In this document: one piece after another, positions 31,643 through 41,551 of the stretch | How positions within the stretch are numbered: position 1 is the stretch's first letter | Layout of the letters: each line of letters starts with the position of its first letter | Source of the DNA: JAUWOY01 sp034431315 | Lineage (GTDB): Bacteria > Chloroflexota > Anaerolineae > VGOG01 | Reading direction: 5' to 3' | DNA length: 64,000 nt | Assembly (NCBI GenBank): GCA_034431315.1 | Contig: DAOUDK010000113.1 | Location: 1 to 64,000, forward strand | Translations under genes and position numbers: made by a program | Notes under the pieces: model-generated | Database searches by the model: none | What the model saw: the letters and a program-made list of their open reading frames with translations, nothing else | Told to the model about the DNA's origin: nothing

Positions 31643-32908
31643 TCACGCCACCACCCGCCACGTGGCGAACATGGCGGTGAACAGAGCCAGCAACGTGGTC
31701 GAGAAAGCGACCACAGCCCAGTGCAGGGCCTTGTTTTTCACCATCGTCCCCAGCACCATGAACCCAGGGAACAGCACCAGGACGTATCTGGGCAGGGCCG
31801 CTATCGGGTAGGGAGGGCGGAAGTTCTGCATCAAGGCCACGAACAGAACGCTGACCATATACAGGCCATAGCTCAGGCGCAGGCGGCGAAATGAGACGAT
31901 TGCCAAGGAGAGAAACAGGCCCACACAGGTCAAATCAAAAGAGTTGTAAAAGATGCGTCTCAGGAGCGTGTCCTCTGGATTAAGGGCGGGGAATCTCCCG
32001 GTGTTGAAAATGGCCGCCAGGCTATCAACGATGTTGCTCCAGGGCCAGGAGGCATTCACCGCCCACCGCATCCTATAGGTCTCAACTAAAAAGGGCTCGC
32101 CGATGTAGAAGCGCCGAAACAGCAGAAAGGCCAGCGTGCCTATGGGAATGAGAGCAAGGAGCAGAATGTCACTTTGAAGTTGGAAGTTGGAAGAAATTGG
32201 AAGTTGGAACTTTGAAGTTGGAACTTTGAACTTTGAACTTTGAGCCAGGTATTCATAGAGCAAGGGAAGCAGGAGAAGCAAGCCCAATTGTTTGGTCAGG
32301 GCGGCGAGCAGCCCCGCGATGCTGGCTGCTAGCCAGTTGCCTTTCCTGGCGTAGTAAAAGGCCGCGACCGCGAAAAGCAAGAAGAGCGATTCGGTGTAGA
32401 CTCCCAGGAAGAAGAAGGCGGTGGGAAAAACGGACAGGTAAACAACGGTGCGAGCGGCGACCTGGGAATCAAACTCCAATTGGGTCAGTTTGTAGAGAGC
32501 GATCAGGGCCAAAAAGTAGGCCACATTGGAGACGATGATTCCGCCTAGCAAATAATTGCCCCAGAGCACTTTCCCGACCAACCTGGTCAAGATGGGATAA
32601 AGAGGGAAAAAGACGGTGGTGCCGTCGCCCTGGGCGTAGCCCTGCATGGCTATCCTGGTGTACCAGATGGTGTCGAACCGCTGCCAGACCCCCAGTAGTG
32701 CATTGGCGATTCCAGAAGATACCGGTTGAATCCCATGATAATAGGTCACGTGATACAAGGGAAACTGGAAAAGCGCCAGGGCCGCGATCAGCGAGAGCGA
32801 GATCCTCATGGTGGCGAAAATCACCACGGCCCATCTGAAGGCAGAGACATCTCCGCTCCAGGGCCGTGAAACGTGAAACGTGAAACGTGAAACGTCGAGG
32901 CTAAACAT
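31643..32908 (-). CDS. PIG-V-like (GPI mannosyltransferase-type) membrane glycosyltransferase
   Basis: 421 residues, about ten membrane helices. WQRFDTIWYTRIAMQGY near residue 75 matches the WDsxWY-type loop of PIG-V/GT76-like mannosyltransferases, and FFPLYPILTRLVGKV and FPTAFFFLGVYTESLFLLF follow the same family. Two micro-repeats are in frame: VSRFTFHVSRPW at the N-terminus and SSKFKVPTSKFQLPISSNF in a loop at about residues 222-245. The start ATG overlaps the stop of the GT2 gene (ATGTTTAG). It should use a lipid-linked sugar donor on the outer face; the substrate is unknown. Confidence 0.83.
   Translation of the reverse strand: MFSLDVSRFTFHVSRPWSGDVSAFRWAVVIFATMRISLSLIAALALFQFPLYHVTYYHGIQPVSSGIANALLGVWQRFDTIWYTRIAMQGYAQGDGTTVFFPLYPILTRLVGKVLWGNYLLGGIIVSNVAYFLALIALYKLTQLEFDSQVAARTVVYLSVFPTAFFFLGVYTESLFLLFAVAAFYYARKGNWLAASIAGLLAALTKQLGLLLLLPLLYEYLAQSSKFKVPTSKFQLPISSNFQLQSDILLLALIPIGTLAFLLFRRFYIGEPFLVETYRMRWAVNASWPWSNIVDSLAAIFNTGRFPALNPEDTLLRRIFYNSFDLTCVGLFLSLAIVSFRRLRLSYGLYMVSVLFVALMQNFRPPYPIAALPRYVLVLFPGFMVLGTMVKNKALHWAVVAFSTTLLALFTAMFATWRVVA
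32172..32243. repeat. In-frame micro-repeat in a membrane glycosyltransferase
   Basis: Units gaagttggaa, gaaattggaagttgg and aactttgaactttgaactttgag in series, coding for a polar loop between membrane helices. A second block, cgtgaaacg units at 32868-32897, encodes the N-terminus of the same protein. Confidence 0.8.
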
Positions 32909-33905
32909 ATCTACCCCTGGTGATAAAGCTTTGGAAGCGCTCGTATCTCTTCAACATGGTGACGGGATCTGCCAGGGGACTGAACCAGGGAAACTCCGAT
33001 GACGTTCGCTCTCTCTGGATCTCCCTGCGCTTTCTCAGCATCTCAGGCAATAAGCCCAGGCTGGCCAGCCTCCCCCGTAAAGGACTTGCATCCTGCCTCT
33101 TAAACAAGCTGTAAAAGGCCGATGCCAAATCATAAAAGGCGATGAGGGGCAAAAAGAGAAAGATTCGAGGAGTCGGATAGTTTTTGACCATCGTCCAGAT
33201 CTTGTTCCGACCCAAGAGTCGGTTTTTGAAGGCCGAGCCTTCCAGGCCCGTCCCTGAGTGGACGTGATAGACGACGGCTCGCGGGCTATACATGCACCTC
33301 CATCCCCTGGAACGAGCGCGCCAGGCAAGGTCCACGTCCTCGTGGTAGGCGAAAAAGTCCTCGTCGAACAGACCAACCTCATCTAACATCTCACGGCGGT
33401 ACAGAGCCGCGCCAGCGCAGGGCCCGAATATCTCTAACGGTTCGCGCTCCAGGCCATCGTCCCGCTCCCCGCCCCGCCGGTCCCAGGCGATGCCTGCTAC
33501 GTCCAGACTGATGCCAGTGGAGTTGAGAACGCCGGTGTGGTAATAAAAGAGCATCTTGGAAGCGCACATCCCTATCTTCGGATCGGTCTCCACGACTCTA
33601 GCCAGTTCTTCCAGCCAGTCTGGCTCCGCTCGCGTGTCGTTGTTCAGGGTGACGATGTAATCCCCCTGCGCCACTCTGATGGCCACGTTGTTGCCCGCCG
33701 CAAAGCCCAGGTTCTCGCTGTTCTCGATTATCCTGACTTCCGGGAACCTCTCGGCGACGAAGTCCACCGAGCCGTCGCGGGAGCCGTTGTCCACCAGGAT
33801 GATCTCGTAAGGTGAATAGGTCTGGGCCAAAAGGGCGGACAAGCACTCCTCCAGAAACCTCTTGCCATTCCAATTTACGACGATGATTGATGCTTTTCGA
33901 TTCAT
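32901..33905 (-). CDS. GT2-family glycosyltransferase
   Basis: 334 residues, GT-A fold. Motifs: SIIVVNWNGKRFLEECLSALL at the start, ILVDNGSRDGSVDF (about 36-49), ENLGFAAGNN, LNNDTRAEPDWL (the metal-binding DxD-like site) and EDVDLAWRARSRGW (acceptor-site acidic residues). A short hydrophobic C-terminal region (IFLFLPLIAFYDLASAFYSLF) may bind the membrane. Rhamnosyl- or other hexosyl-transfer in surface polysaccharide is likely. ATGA overlap with the upstream 913-residue gene shows translational coupling. Confidence 0.92.
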   Translation of the reverse strand: MNRKASIIVVNWNGKRFLEECLSALLAQTYSPYEIILVDNGSRDGSVDFVAERFPEVRIIENSENLGFAAGNNVAIRVAQGDYIVTLNNDTRAEPDWLEELARVVETDPKIGMCASKMLFYYHTGVLNSTGISLDVAGIAWDRRGGERDDGLEREPLEIFGPCAGAALYRREMLDEVGLFDEDFFAYHEDVDLAWRARSRGWRCMYSPRAVVYHVHSGTGLEGSAFKNRLLGRNKIWTMVKNYPTPRIFLFLPLIAFYDLASAFYSLFKRQDASPLRGRLASLGLLPEMLRKRREIQRERTSSEFPWFSPLADPVTMLKRYERFQSFITRGRYV

Positions 33906-36643
33906 GGTGTTCGATCAAGCTCTATGCGATCCAGGACGATGCCCAACTCTCGGACGTCTCCCAGCCCCACCTCAGCGGGAATCCAAGTATTGGTCTCCAG
34001 GCGAAGGCGGGCCATCTTGGCCTGAGGGTCATCTATCAGATCCGGAGGCACTACGATTGTCTGGGTTTTGAACTCATTGCCCAACTCGAACCTGTCGAGA
34101 AGATGCTCGTTTAAATAAAGGGACACCTCGGCCGGTTCAACCCCGGCGGGGCGTGGGCTGCCCACCGTGAGCGAAAGAAGCAGGCTCTTTCCCTCTGGAG
34201 CCCAGGGCAGCAGTATTTCGGCCGTTTTCCCCGTCCATCTGTACCAACCGCCGGGGCTGCCTTCTCTGGCATAGAAACCACTCATCAGGTAGCCATAATC
34301 GAACCGGCCCACGTCGAGGGAGAAGGGATAGATGGTGCCCTCCCTCTTCCACGCCGGCTCTATCTTGTAGATCTCCAGATCGTAAGTATGATGCACCATC
34401 CCTTGCGGCAGATGGTCGAAGGATGTCTCCGGCAGTGGTATATCCAGGGCAACCTCGCCTACGGGGGAGAAAATGTAGTCGTCTGAGCGAACCCTCGCCA
34501 ATCCATCGGAAGCGATGTAGAAAACCTCCCTGCCGCGATCGCGCCATCTATCCACCAGATCGGAAAAGAGCTCGTTGCCCAACCCCTGTCCCTGCAAGAC
34601 AAAGGCATCCTTATTATAAAGATAAGTCAAAGGTAAAGCAAACTGATCTCCTATCAACGGGCTTTCGAAGATTACCGCCGCCCTGTCGCCGAGCTGCCCC
34701 GCCAGGCGGCCCATCCGCCAGACCGCCGCCTGATAAGGCGTCTGCTCGGCCAAAGCCAGGCTGGTCCGAAGAAAAGAGGCGGCCAAAGCAATTCCCAAGA
34801 AGATGGGCAGAGTGCCTCGCAAAGAGGTTGATATTCGATATTTGATATTTGAGATTTGAGAGAGGCCGTAGCTTATGAACAGCATGATGGAGGGTATGAC
34901 CACGGTGATATAACGTCTGATCCAGTAGATGTGAAGGGGGTTAACCAGGGCAGAGTGAATGAACACAAAGCCGTACAGCAGAGCGACGCCCAGGAAGAAT
35001 ATCACACCCTCGTCGGTTTCTTTTGAAATCATGGCTATCAGCCCACCAAGCGCCAGAAGCAACCCCAGCGGGGTAACGTACCATCCCAGTCTGACGAGAT
35101 TCTCCTCGTTGTAGGTTCTGATCGTCCCGCCCGCAGGATGATAATACACCATTTGAGGATCGGCGGTGCTGGGTCTGATGAAGTAGGCATAAAGAGCCAG
35201 CAGGAAGATCAGGAAAGCCACGGCTAGACGCAGCCATTTTCCGAAGTTCGCACGTCGAGCCAGACCGCGCAACTGCCCAAGCCGTTGGATCTGGCGAGCC
35301 GACGGGAGCAGGAGGGCGAGGATCAGCAAGGCGGCGATCAATACGGCCCCTCCGATGGCCAGCGGGACGATGGAGCTGAAATGGGGAAGAGCTCTGCTTA
35401 TGGCCAAGAACTGGGTTCGCGAGAAAAGAAGGGTGTGGATTAGCCAGTGAAGGAGAAGGGCGGCGAAGGGGACGAAGAAATACAGATGCTGTGAACGCAG
35501 CTTCCGAGTGAGGCGGAGGTAGACGAAATAGAGCGACACCGGCACGATCAGAAATATGCCGTCCGCCCGCGAAAGCACCGCCAGGCCCAGGCCAAACCCC
35601 GCCAGCAATCCAAAGCAGCGCTGGACTGACTGCTCACCTCGCTCGGCCTGGACTGCCAAATCCAGGCCAGGCCGCCCGATCTGGCGATCCGGCGGGAGCG
35701 AGGTAGGTACGCGACGGGCGGTTCTCGTGTACAGGACAAAGCAGTAAAGCGCGCCGAGCACCAGGAATTGGGTCAGCACCTCGGACATGGCCCAGCGGGA
35801 AAACCACATCTGGGCGAGATTGATAGCCAACAGGAACGAAGCCAGCAAGCCGACTTTCTCATCGAACAAGGCTTTTCCAACAAAGTAGAGAGCGATCACC
35901 CCCAGCAGTCCAAACAGGGGGGTGGCGTATAACAACATCGGCGTGCTGGAAAAATGGCCCAAAATCCCCAGCAGATCCAGGGGGGCAAAGGGATTCATCC
36001 CTACCCTCATCCCAAAGATCGAGTAGAAGATGGCGATCCAGACTTGATAGAGATGGTTCTGCTGGGAGAAGAGCATTCCCTGCTCCATATCCCAGATGCG
36101 GACCCCGTCGCCGAAGAATCTCATCAACTCGGAACTGGCGGGAAATCTATAGGAGTAGAGGAGGGCTTCCCCGATGCCGCCAGTCAGATCAGTGAGCAGT
36201 GGGTCACGGGCTCGGATCGCCCCTGTCCTGGCTATGTTCACCCCCATCCCCAGGTAAACGCCCGCGTCCGTGGTACCGAGAATGGACTCGAAGGGGCGAA
36301 AGAAAAGTAGGCCCGCGACGACAATAATAACCAACAACAGATATCCAACATCCAATCGCAGCCTGGGAATGCCGCTCCAAGTGAGCCTGACCCTGAACAC
36401 AACGGCCATACCTACCGAATAGATGAGAAGTAGAAGCAACAGAGACCAAAGCGAAAAGAGCGCCAACTCCGCCAGCAGCAGTCCTAACCAGGAGCTAAGG
36501 AGGATGCTGGAGAAAACCGATAAGAATAGGACCCCTGCCAAGTCAAGCCCTTTTACCTTCAGAGCCCGTAGGGTTACGTAGCCTGGGAGGAAAAACAACA
36601 ACAGAAAGAAGATCGTTGTTCTTAATATAGCCGTAATTATCAA
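33902..36643 (-). CDS. Large multi-membrane glycosyltransferase-like protein with C-terminal beta domain
   Basis: 913 residues. About 12-14 hydrophobic helices fill residues 1-640; TTDAGVYLGMGVNIARTG at about 125-142 with an acidic residue in the first outer loop is typical of GT-C (ArnT/PMT-like) enzymes that use lipid-linked sugars. The C-terminal 200 residues form a soluble beta domain ending IPAEVGLGDVRELGIVLDRI, similar to the end of the Wzt protein at 46.8 kb. Repeat-derived segments are in frame: RRVPTSLPPDRQIGRPGLDL at about 310-330 and SQISNIKYRIS at about 595-605. The next gene starts inside its stop codon. Confidence 0.8.
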   Translation of the reverse strand: MIITAILRTTIFFLLLFFLPGYVTLRALKVKGLDLAGVLFLSVFSSILLSSWLGLLLAELALFSLWSLLLLLLIYSVGMAVVFRVRLTWSGIPRLRLDVGYLLLVIIVVAGLLFFRPFESILGTTDAGVYLGMGVNIARTGAIRARDPLLTDLTGGIGEALLYSYRFPASSELMRFFGDGVRIWDMEQGMLFSQQNHLYQVWIAIFYSIFGMRVGMNPFAPLDLLGILGHFSSTPMLLYATPLFGLLGVIALYFVGKALFDEKVGLLASFLLAINLAQMWFSRWAMSEVLTQFLVLGALYCFVLYTRTARRVPTSLPPDRQIGRPGLDLAVQAERGEQSVQRCFGLLAGFGLGLAVLSRADGIFLIVPVSLYFVYLRLTRKLRSQHLYFFVPFAALLLHWLIHTLLFSRTQFLAISRALPHFSSIVPLAIGGAVLIAALLILALLLPSARQIQRLGQLRGLARRANFGKWLRLAVAFLIFLLALYAYFIRPSTADPQMVYYHPAGGTIRTYNEENLVRLGWYVTPLGLLLALGGLIAMISKETDEGVIFFLGVALLYGFVFIHSALVNPLHIYWIRRYITVVIPSIMLFISYGLSQISNIKYRISTSLRGTLPIFLGIALAASFLRTSLALAEQTPYQAAVWRMGRLAGQLGDRAAVIFESPLIGDQFALPLTYLYNKDAFVLQGQGLGNELFSDLVDRWRDRGREVFYIASDGLARVRSDDYIFSPVGEVALDIPLPETSFDHLPQGMVHHTYDLEIYKIEPAWKREGTIYPFSLDVGRFDYGYLMSGFYAREGSPGGWYRWTGKTAEILLPWAPEGKSLLLSLTVGSPRPAGVEPAEVSLYLNEHLLDRFELGNEFKTQTIVVPPDLIDDPQAKMARLRLETNTWIPAEVGLGDVRELGIVLDRIELDRTP

Positions 36644-36658
36644 GCCACCATCCTCCAG

Positions 36659-38737
36659 TTAGGGTTGGAAAGACTCGTCAGCGATGAAGAACCCATCAAT
36701 GTTCACTCCGCCATCATCAATCAGCGACACGAACTTTATCCTGTACCTGCCTGCTTCCATTGACCCCAGGAGCAACTTCTTATACGCCCACTCATCGGCC
36801 TCGTAGCCCCATCCACCAGTTGGCTTAAGAAACAAGCTAGGGGTGGTACCAATTAGCTTCCCGCTAGCGTAGACGTCCACCTCAGCGGCCCACCGCCCCT
36901 CGCGGGCGTAGCGAAGGTACAAAACAGCCCGGGGCAAGCTGAAAGGGAGGTCCACCTCGTATTCAACGAAATCGCCTCTGCGACTGCCCCAGCCCATACC
37001 CAGGCATTGGCCACCTGAGGCCGCGGCCTTGTAGTCGGCAGCACTGGAGCCAGATTGCGAAAGAAACGCCTCCCCCTCGTGCCAAACAGATTCTTCGGTA
37101 GACACTATCTCCAAAGGCGTTGGCGCGACTGACGGCGTAGCAGGCACGCCACAAGCGGCCAAAACAGGATTTGCAGGACTCGCTAAATAAGTGTCGGATA
37201 GATTAAATTTTTTGATTATCGTTAAATTATATTTTTCTGATAATTCTTTGTCAGTAGCATGCAGATAATAATAATCAAACCTGCCATCAGGACCGCTCCT
37301 ATCAACTCTTTTCATCCAAGTCAACCTATTCTTTATTATATAGAAATTAATACTTGGTTCAAAGATCCAATTAACACCCATTTGTATAGAATTATCTTCT
37401 AAACTCTTTCCTTTGTTTATTTCTATGATACAACTCATCATATCTTTTGTGGATGCGTCGTATTTCCATGAAAAGAAATGAGTAAAATTGGCACAATTGA
37501 TAAAATGAATTAATAAAATAAATAGTAGTAAATAAAATAAGGAGTCCATTAGAGTTCTAATAAACTTATTTTGAATAAATCTAACGCACTTCCATAAAAT
37601 TAAAATAAGAATTAAGAAGATCGGGACAAAATAGATTGCAGTTCTTTCAATAACATATTTTGTATTAAACAAGATATGCTGTAGGATTATGCTAAGAGAA
37701 CAAATAAATAATGCTGCTATTATCCAGAACAAATATCTGTCTATTAATTTAAATTCTTGTCTTTTAAGTAATTTATATAATAAAACTGATGATGAAAAAA
37801 TAAGCAAAGCAATTATTAATAATTTGGCCCCAAATAACATATCTAAATCAAAATAAGTTCTATCATATAAGGTAGTTTCTATTAAGCTTGTTACGGTATT
37901 TTTCCAAAATCCCTCTGAGCCACCATAATAGAATTCATTTGCTCTCGTCATTTCAATAACCGGTTTAGTATAAATCATTAGCAGAAGTAATATACTTGGA
38001 ATAATTGAGAAGAGGATTTTTTTAAGAAACTGCTTAAGAATAAGAGTGCCTGATTGTCTTCGCTTAATTAAAGTAGTCAAATCTTTTACTTCCAATAACA
38101 TAAGTATACTTATTATAGAAAAAAATGCATTCAAAAATGCTAAATTTGAAAACACCGACAAAGCAAGCATTATCGAAGCCAGAGTCGTATTTTTAATATC
38201 TTGCTTAAATCCAGGCTGTTCAATTCTTTTAAAAGAATAATATAAACCGAAAATTAGAAATCCTAAACCGAGAGAATATCCCCGAGCACAAGAGAAAAGG
38301 TCCAACATAAAAGGATGAAATATTAGTAAACAGATCCCTAATAACAAAAACTGTTTTCTTAAGAAAAGTTTTAATATCTTATATATTCCTACTAAGTATA
38401 ATCCATGCCCTATTAGCGCGGGAATTCTAATCACAAATTCAGAAGCACCAAAAAGATTGCTAAATATTTTGATTAAAAAAGTATTAAGTAAATGATTATT
38501 TGACTTAATTGGTAGTGCATAAGTAAGAATTTCAAAGAACGATCCTGAAGCATGAATGAGATAAGTTAATGCTTCATCATGAATAATTGATAAAGAATAA
38601 GCACGGATGCAAGTATATAAAAAAGCCACAAGACAAAAAAGCCCTGCAAGATTATCATAAATACATTTCGAAAAAAGAGAACCGTCTATTTCTCTATATT
38701 TAACTTTAAGATAGTTAAATATCTGTAGTTTATTCAT
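36659..38737 (-). CDS. Multi-membrane glycosyltransferase-like protein with GC-rich C-terminal CBM-like domain
   Basis: 692 residues. Residues 1-520 contain about 11 membrane helices with HDEALTYLIHASGSFFEILTY in the first outer loop, a GT-C type signature (acidic residue after helix 1). Residues 535-692 form a soluble domain (VWHEGEAFLSQSGSSAADYK, SLPRAVLYLRYAREGRWAAEVDVYASG, GGVNIDGFFIAD) resembling CBM35-like or discoidin-like sugar-binding modules. The base composition changes sharply at about 37170: the membrane part is strongly AT-rich and the C-terminal part is GC-rich like its neighbours. This suggests fusion of a transferred gene to a resident domain. No clear ribosome site precedes the ATG. 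Confidence 0.78.
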   Translation of the reverse strand: MNKLQIFNYLKVKYREIDGSLFSKCIYDNLAGLFCLVAFLYTCIRAYSLSIIHDEALTYLIHASGSFFEILTYALPIKSNNHLLNTFLIKIFSNLFGASEFVIRIPALIGHGLYLVGIYKILKLFLRKQFLLLGICLLIFHPFMLDLFSCARGYSLGLGFLIFGLYYSFKRIEQPGFKQDIKNTTLASIMLALSVFSNLAFLNAFFSIISILMLLEVKDLTTLIKRRQSGTLILKQFLKKILFSIIPSILLLLMIYTKPVIEMTRANEFYYGGSEGFWKNTVTSLIETTLYDRTYFDLDMLFGAKLLIIALLIFSSSVLLYKLLKRQEFKLIDRYLFWIIAALFICSLSIILQHILFNTKYVIERTAIYFVPIFLILILILWKCVRFIQNKFIRTLMDSLFYLLLFILLIHFINCANFTHFFSWKYDASTKDMMSCIIEINKGKSLEDNSIQMGVNWIFEPSINFYIIKNRLTWMKRVDRSGPDGRFDYYYLHATDKELSEKYNLTIIKKFNLSDTYLASPANPVLAACGVPATPSVAPTPLEIVSTEESVWHEGEAFLSQSGSSAADYKAAASGGQCLGMGWGSRRGDFVEYEVDLPFSLPRAVLYLRYAREGRWAAEVDVYASGKLIGTTPSLFLKPTGGWGYEADEWAYKKLLLGSMEAGRYRIKFVSLIDDGGVNIDGFFIADESFQP

Positions 38738-38847
38738 GCTAGATTGATCGCGTTATAGGCGCCATCGGGGTGGATTTTAATCCAATGCTCACCTAAATAA
38801 TCTGAAGTCCTACTCGAGTTAAACCCAACTACTCTATCCGGTTACAT

Positions 38848-41547
38848 TTATGGAGCAACTTCAATTCTTGATAACTCGTAATCATCATACCATATCTTAT
38901 CCTCCACAGTATGGGAGGAAACATATACTTCAGCTATAGTTGCTCCTTCAGGAGCAGTCACGGTCATTGAGCGCCACATATACTCAGTTGTAGCAGTAAA
39001 CACCAAGATGCTCACATCAACTATTCTATGCGAATCATCAAGCCAATTTATCTGCAGCCGCCCCTTCTCTCCTCCAACATCACCTTTAGCATAATGACTT
39101 AAGGTGTACATAGTCAACTCAGATACAGGAGTTCTAAAAACGTACCCATTCTGCTCATCTGCTAAAACTGCACTACTACCATTATGGCTCCTAGTTCCAC
39201 TCCTATCGTATATTGGATCTCCATACACCAGCCACTGAAATAGTACACCGCCGTTATCAACTTCAAAACTAGGGTTATCTATTAAATTTCTCTCCTCCTG
39301 CCAACTCGCTTGATAGGTGTCCTTACCCCCATATATCACCTCATATAAATCGACCTGTTTTTTGCTAAAAATTAGCTTGAGATATTTTCTTACAAATGGT
39401 TTTTGCAATACTAATAATTGTATTTGATTGGGAGGGATTCTGTTCTTGTTGATAAGCAAATGGGTAATTTTAAGATTTTTTATACAGTGTAGGAATCCTG
39501 TTTCTGTTTGAATTGTATAAATACACTCACTCGCCTGAAAAGAATAATTGTAAATTAGTTCACGATCAAAATAGTGTCGATTCTCTTCCCAAAAAGAAAG
39601 TACCCTTGCAGATTTGGATAGATTTTGGTTTATGTATTCGATTACAGCATACGAGTCTAGATATCGGGATAAGTAGTCTTCTCTAGACTCCAAACCAAGG
39701 ACTACTTCATATGGAATATGTCGGACTACCCCAGGGATCCATTCTTTTTGCCAATAGAGGTGGAAAAAGGGCAAATTCAAGAACAAAGCGGTTGCAGTTA
39801 CAGTAATCACCCCAGCAGAAAGGACTTTGCTGCCGATGTTATCCCAACTAAGCATCCCATTAATAATATAGCTGACCACGATGCTGAGAAATAGCATGAT
39901 GGGTATAAGATAACGTATTACTGGAACACTTATTTCCCATAAGACGAAATATACGCCACAAAATAAAAGCATATATTTTATAACTTTATCTACCTTTATA
40001 ACAAACAAAAAGGGAAGAGAAATTAAGAAGATGGGACTGATGACTCCACCGTATTTCTCTCCATGGAAGGTCAGATTCCAAGGGGATAAAATGTACCTCT
40101 TAAAGAAATTATTACCCATACCATACAATTCCCGATCGAAGGTTGGATTAATAGGAGGCATTAGAGGACTTTTGAAGATGTTATTAAGAAAGGGATAAAC
40201 AGGATTCCCCGTAAAAACATAATTCTTGATCAGCCAGGGGGAAACTATCAACAGAGAAATTGATCCATAGATAACGAGTGTTTTCAAAACAAGAAGCATC
40301 CTGCCCTTGTCAATAAAGTAAAACTTGAATAAAATACCAAGGATAAGTAAGATCAAACCAAATAAACCATGGTATTTTGTACCCATAGCGAAGCCGCACA
40401 TAATAGACGCCATTAATAACCACCCCTGCTGTGAAGAGCACATCCAATTAATCAAAGCAAACATCTCTAGTGCTGTAAAAAGGGCAAAGCCTAAATCGAT
40501 ATAGGCGGTAGTCGATTCCCAAGATACTACAGGAATGGCATAAAATAATGCCGCAGCCAACAAAGCCACTTTATCAGTTAAATACTTTCTCCCGAAGCAG
40601 TATGTTGCTAATAAACCGAGCACGCCTAGTGAGAAGTGGATAAGCTTTGCCAAGATCGAATCGCTCAGGAGCATGCCCAGGGTAAACAGCATCTCCATTC
40701 CCAGGGGAAATGCCGCACGGAATTCGTAGGGTATATACACCAACCTGTGATTTTGGATATAAATCCTGGGAACATATAGATGATAGACCAATGCGTCTGG
40801 CTCTATCTCAGGAGCCAACGCGCCTATTAGATTGACGAGCAAGTAGATTGATATCAATGAAATGAGTAAAATATCTACTGCTCGATTCTTCACCGAGAAT
40901 CCCGCAGCAAAAAGCCCGCCCAGGCGCTTACCAAGATTCTTTACGCTGCCCCATATATCCTGAAAAAGCACTATTCCCAATATGACCAGAATCAACCAAA
41001 CCAGCCAGGCATAAAGCAACCCCAGAAAGGCCAACGCTAATATCGCATACATGAATAAGCCCAACCCCAAGCCCGCCGAAAACACGAATTCTTCGAGAGA
41101 AGAGCCGGGCTTTGCTCTCAACACATGTAATAATCTCCGCCCGGCAAAGGAGCTGGTCAGAATGATCATTAACAAAAGTGCCAGATTAACCCCGGCATCC
41201 AATAGCTTGGGATAACGGTAGAGAGACCAGGCAAGCACGAGTAATAAACCTGCTGCTAATATTAAAACCGCTAATTTTCGATGACGTTTCAACCTCGCAT
41301 TAGGCCAAAGGGACAACAGGTAGGCAAGGCCGAAGTGGCCTGCAAGCATCGCTAAGACCAGAAGCCCAATCCCAACGACTCCCAGGTTCATATATCGGAG
41401 AGGGATGGCCTTTGCTGCGGCAAAGGGATCTTTTATCGCTTGCCACAACCTGGGATAGTGATTATAGAAGATCACACCAACCCAAATCGAGAAGAGGATT
41501 GTTAAGAGGATTGAAATGGAAGGTTTACGGAAGTAATCTTTCATCAA
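38848..41547 (-). CDS. Multi-membrane glycosyltransferase-like protein with C-terminal NPSFE (CBM-like) domain
   Basis: 899 residues, about 14 membrane helices (to about 600). APEIEPDALVYHLYVPRIYI in an outer loop is the acidic GT-C type loop. A soluble segment follows, then a C-terminal domain from NLIDNPSFEVDNGGVLFQWLVYG to KIWYDDYELSRIEVAP, a jelly roll of the CBM4/9 kind, like the two domains of the secreted protein at 0.2-1.8 kb. The middle of the gene is richer in A+T than the N-terminal 250 codons. It lies four bases after the DPM1-like gene, consistent with an operon. Confidence 0.8.
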   Translation of the reverse strand: MMKDYFRKPSISILLTILFSIWVGVIFYNHYPRLWQAIKDPFAAAKAIPLRYMNLGVVGIGLLVLAMLAGHFGLAYLLSLWPNARLKRHRKLAVLILAAGLLLVLAWSLYRYPKLLDAGVNLALLLMIILTSSFAGRRLLHVLRAKPGSSLEEFVFSAGLGLGLFMYAILALAFLGLLYAWLVWLILVILGIVLFQDIWGSVKNLGKRLGGLFAAGFSVKNRAVDILLISLISIYLLVNLIGALAPEIEPDALVYHLYVPRIYIQNHRLVYIPYEFRAAFPLGMEMLFTLGMLLSDSILAKLIHFSLGVLGLLATYCFGRKYLTDKVALLAAALFYAIPVVSWESTTAYIDLGFALFTALEMFALINWMCSSQQGWLLMASIMCGFAMGTKYHGLFGLILLILGILFKFYFIDKGRMLLVLKTLVIYGSISLLIVSPWLIKNYVFTGNPVYPFLNNIFKSPLMPPINPTFDRELYGMGNNFFKRYILSPWNLTFHGEKYGGVISPIFLISLPFLFVIKVDKVIKYMLLFCGVYFVLWEISVPVIRYLIPIMLFLSIVVSYIINGMLSWDNIGSKVLSAGVITVTATALFLNLPFFHLYWQKEWIPGVVRHIPYEVVLGLESREDYLSRYLDSYAVIEYINQNLSKSARVLSFWEENRHYFDRELIYNYSFQASECIYTIQTETGFLHCIKNLKITHLLINKNRIPPNQIQLLVLQKPFVRKYLKLIFSKKQVDLYEVIYGGKDTYQASWQEERNLIDNPSFEVDNGGVLFQWLVYGDPIYDRSGTRSHNGSSAVLADEQNGYVFRTPVSELTMYTLSHYAKGDVGGEKGRLQINWLDDSHRIVDVSILVFTATTEYMWRSMTVTAPEGATIAEVYVSSHTVEDKIWYDDYELSRIEVAP

Positions 41548-41551
41548 CTAA

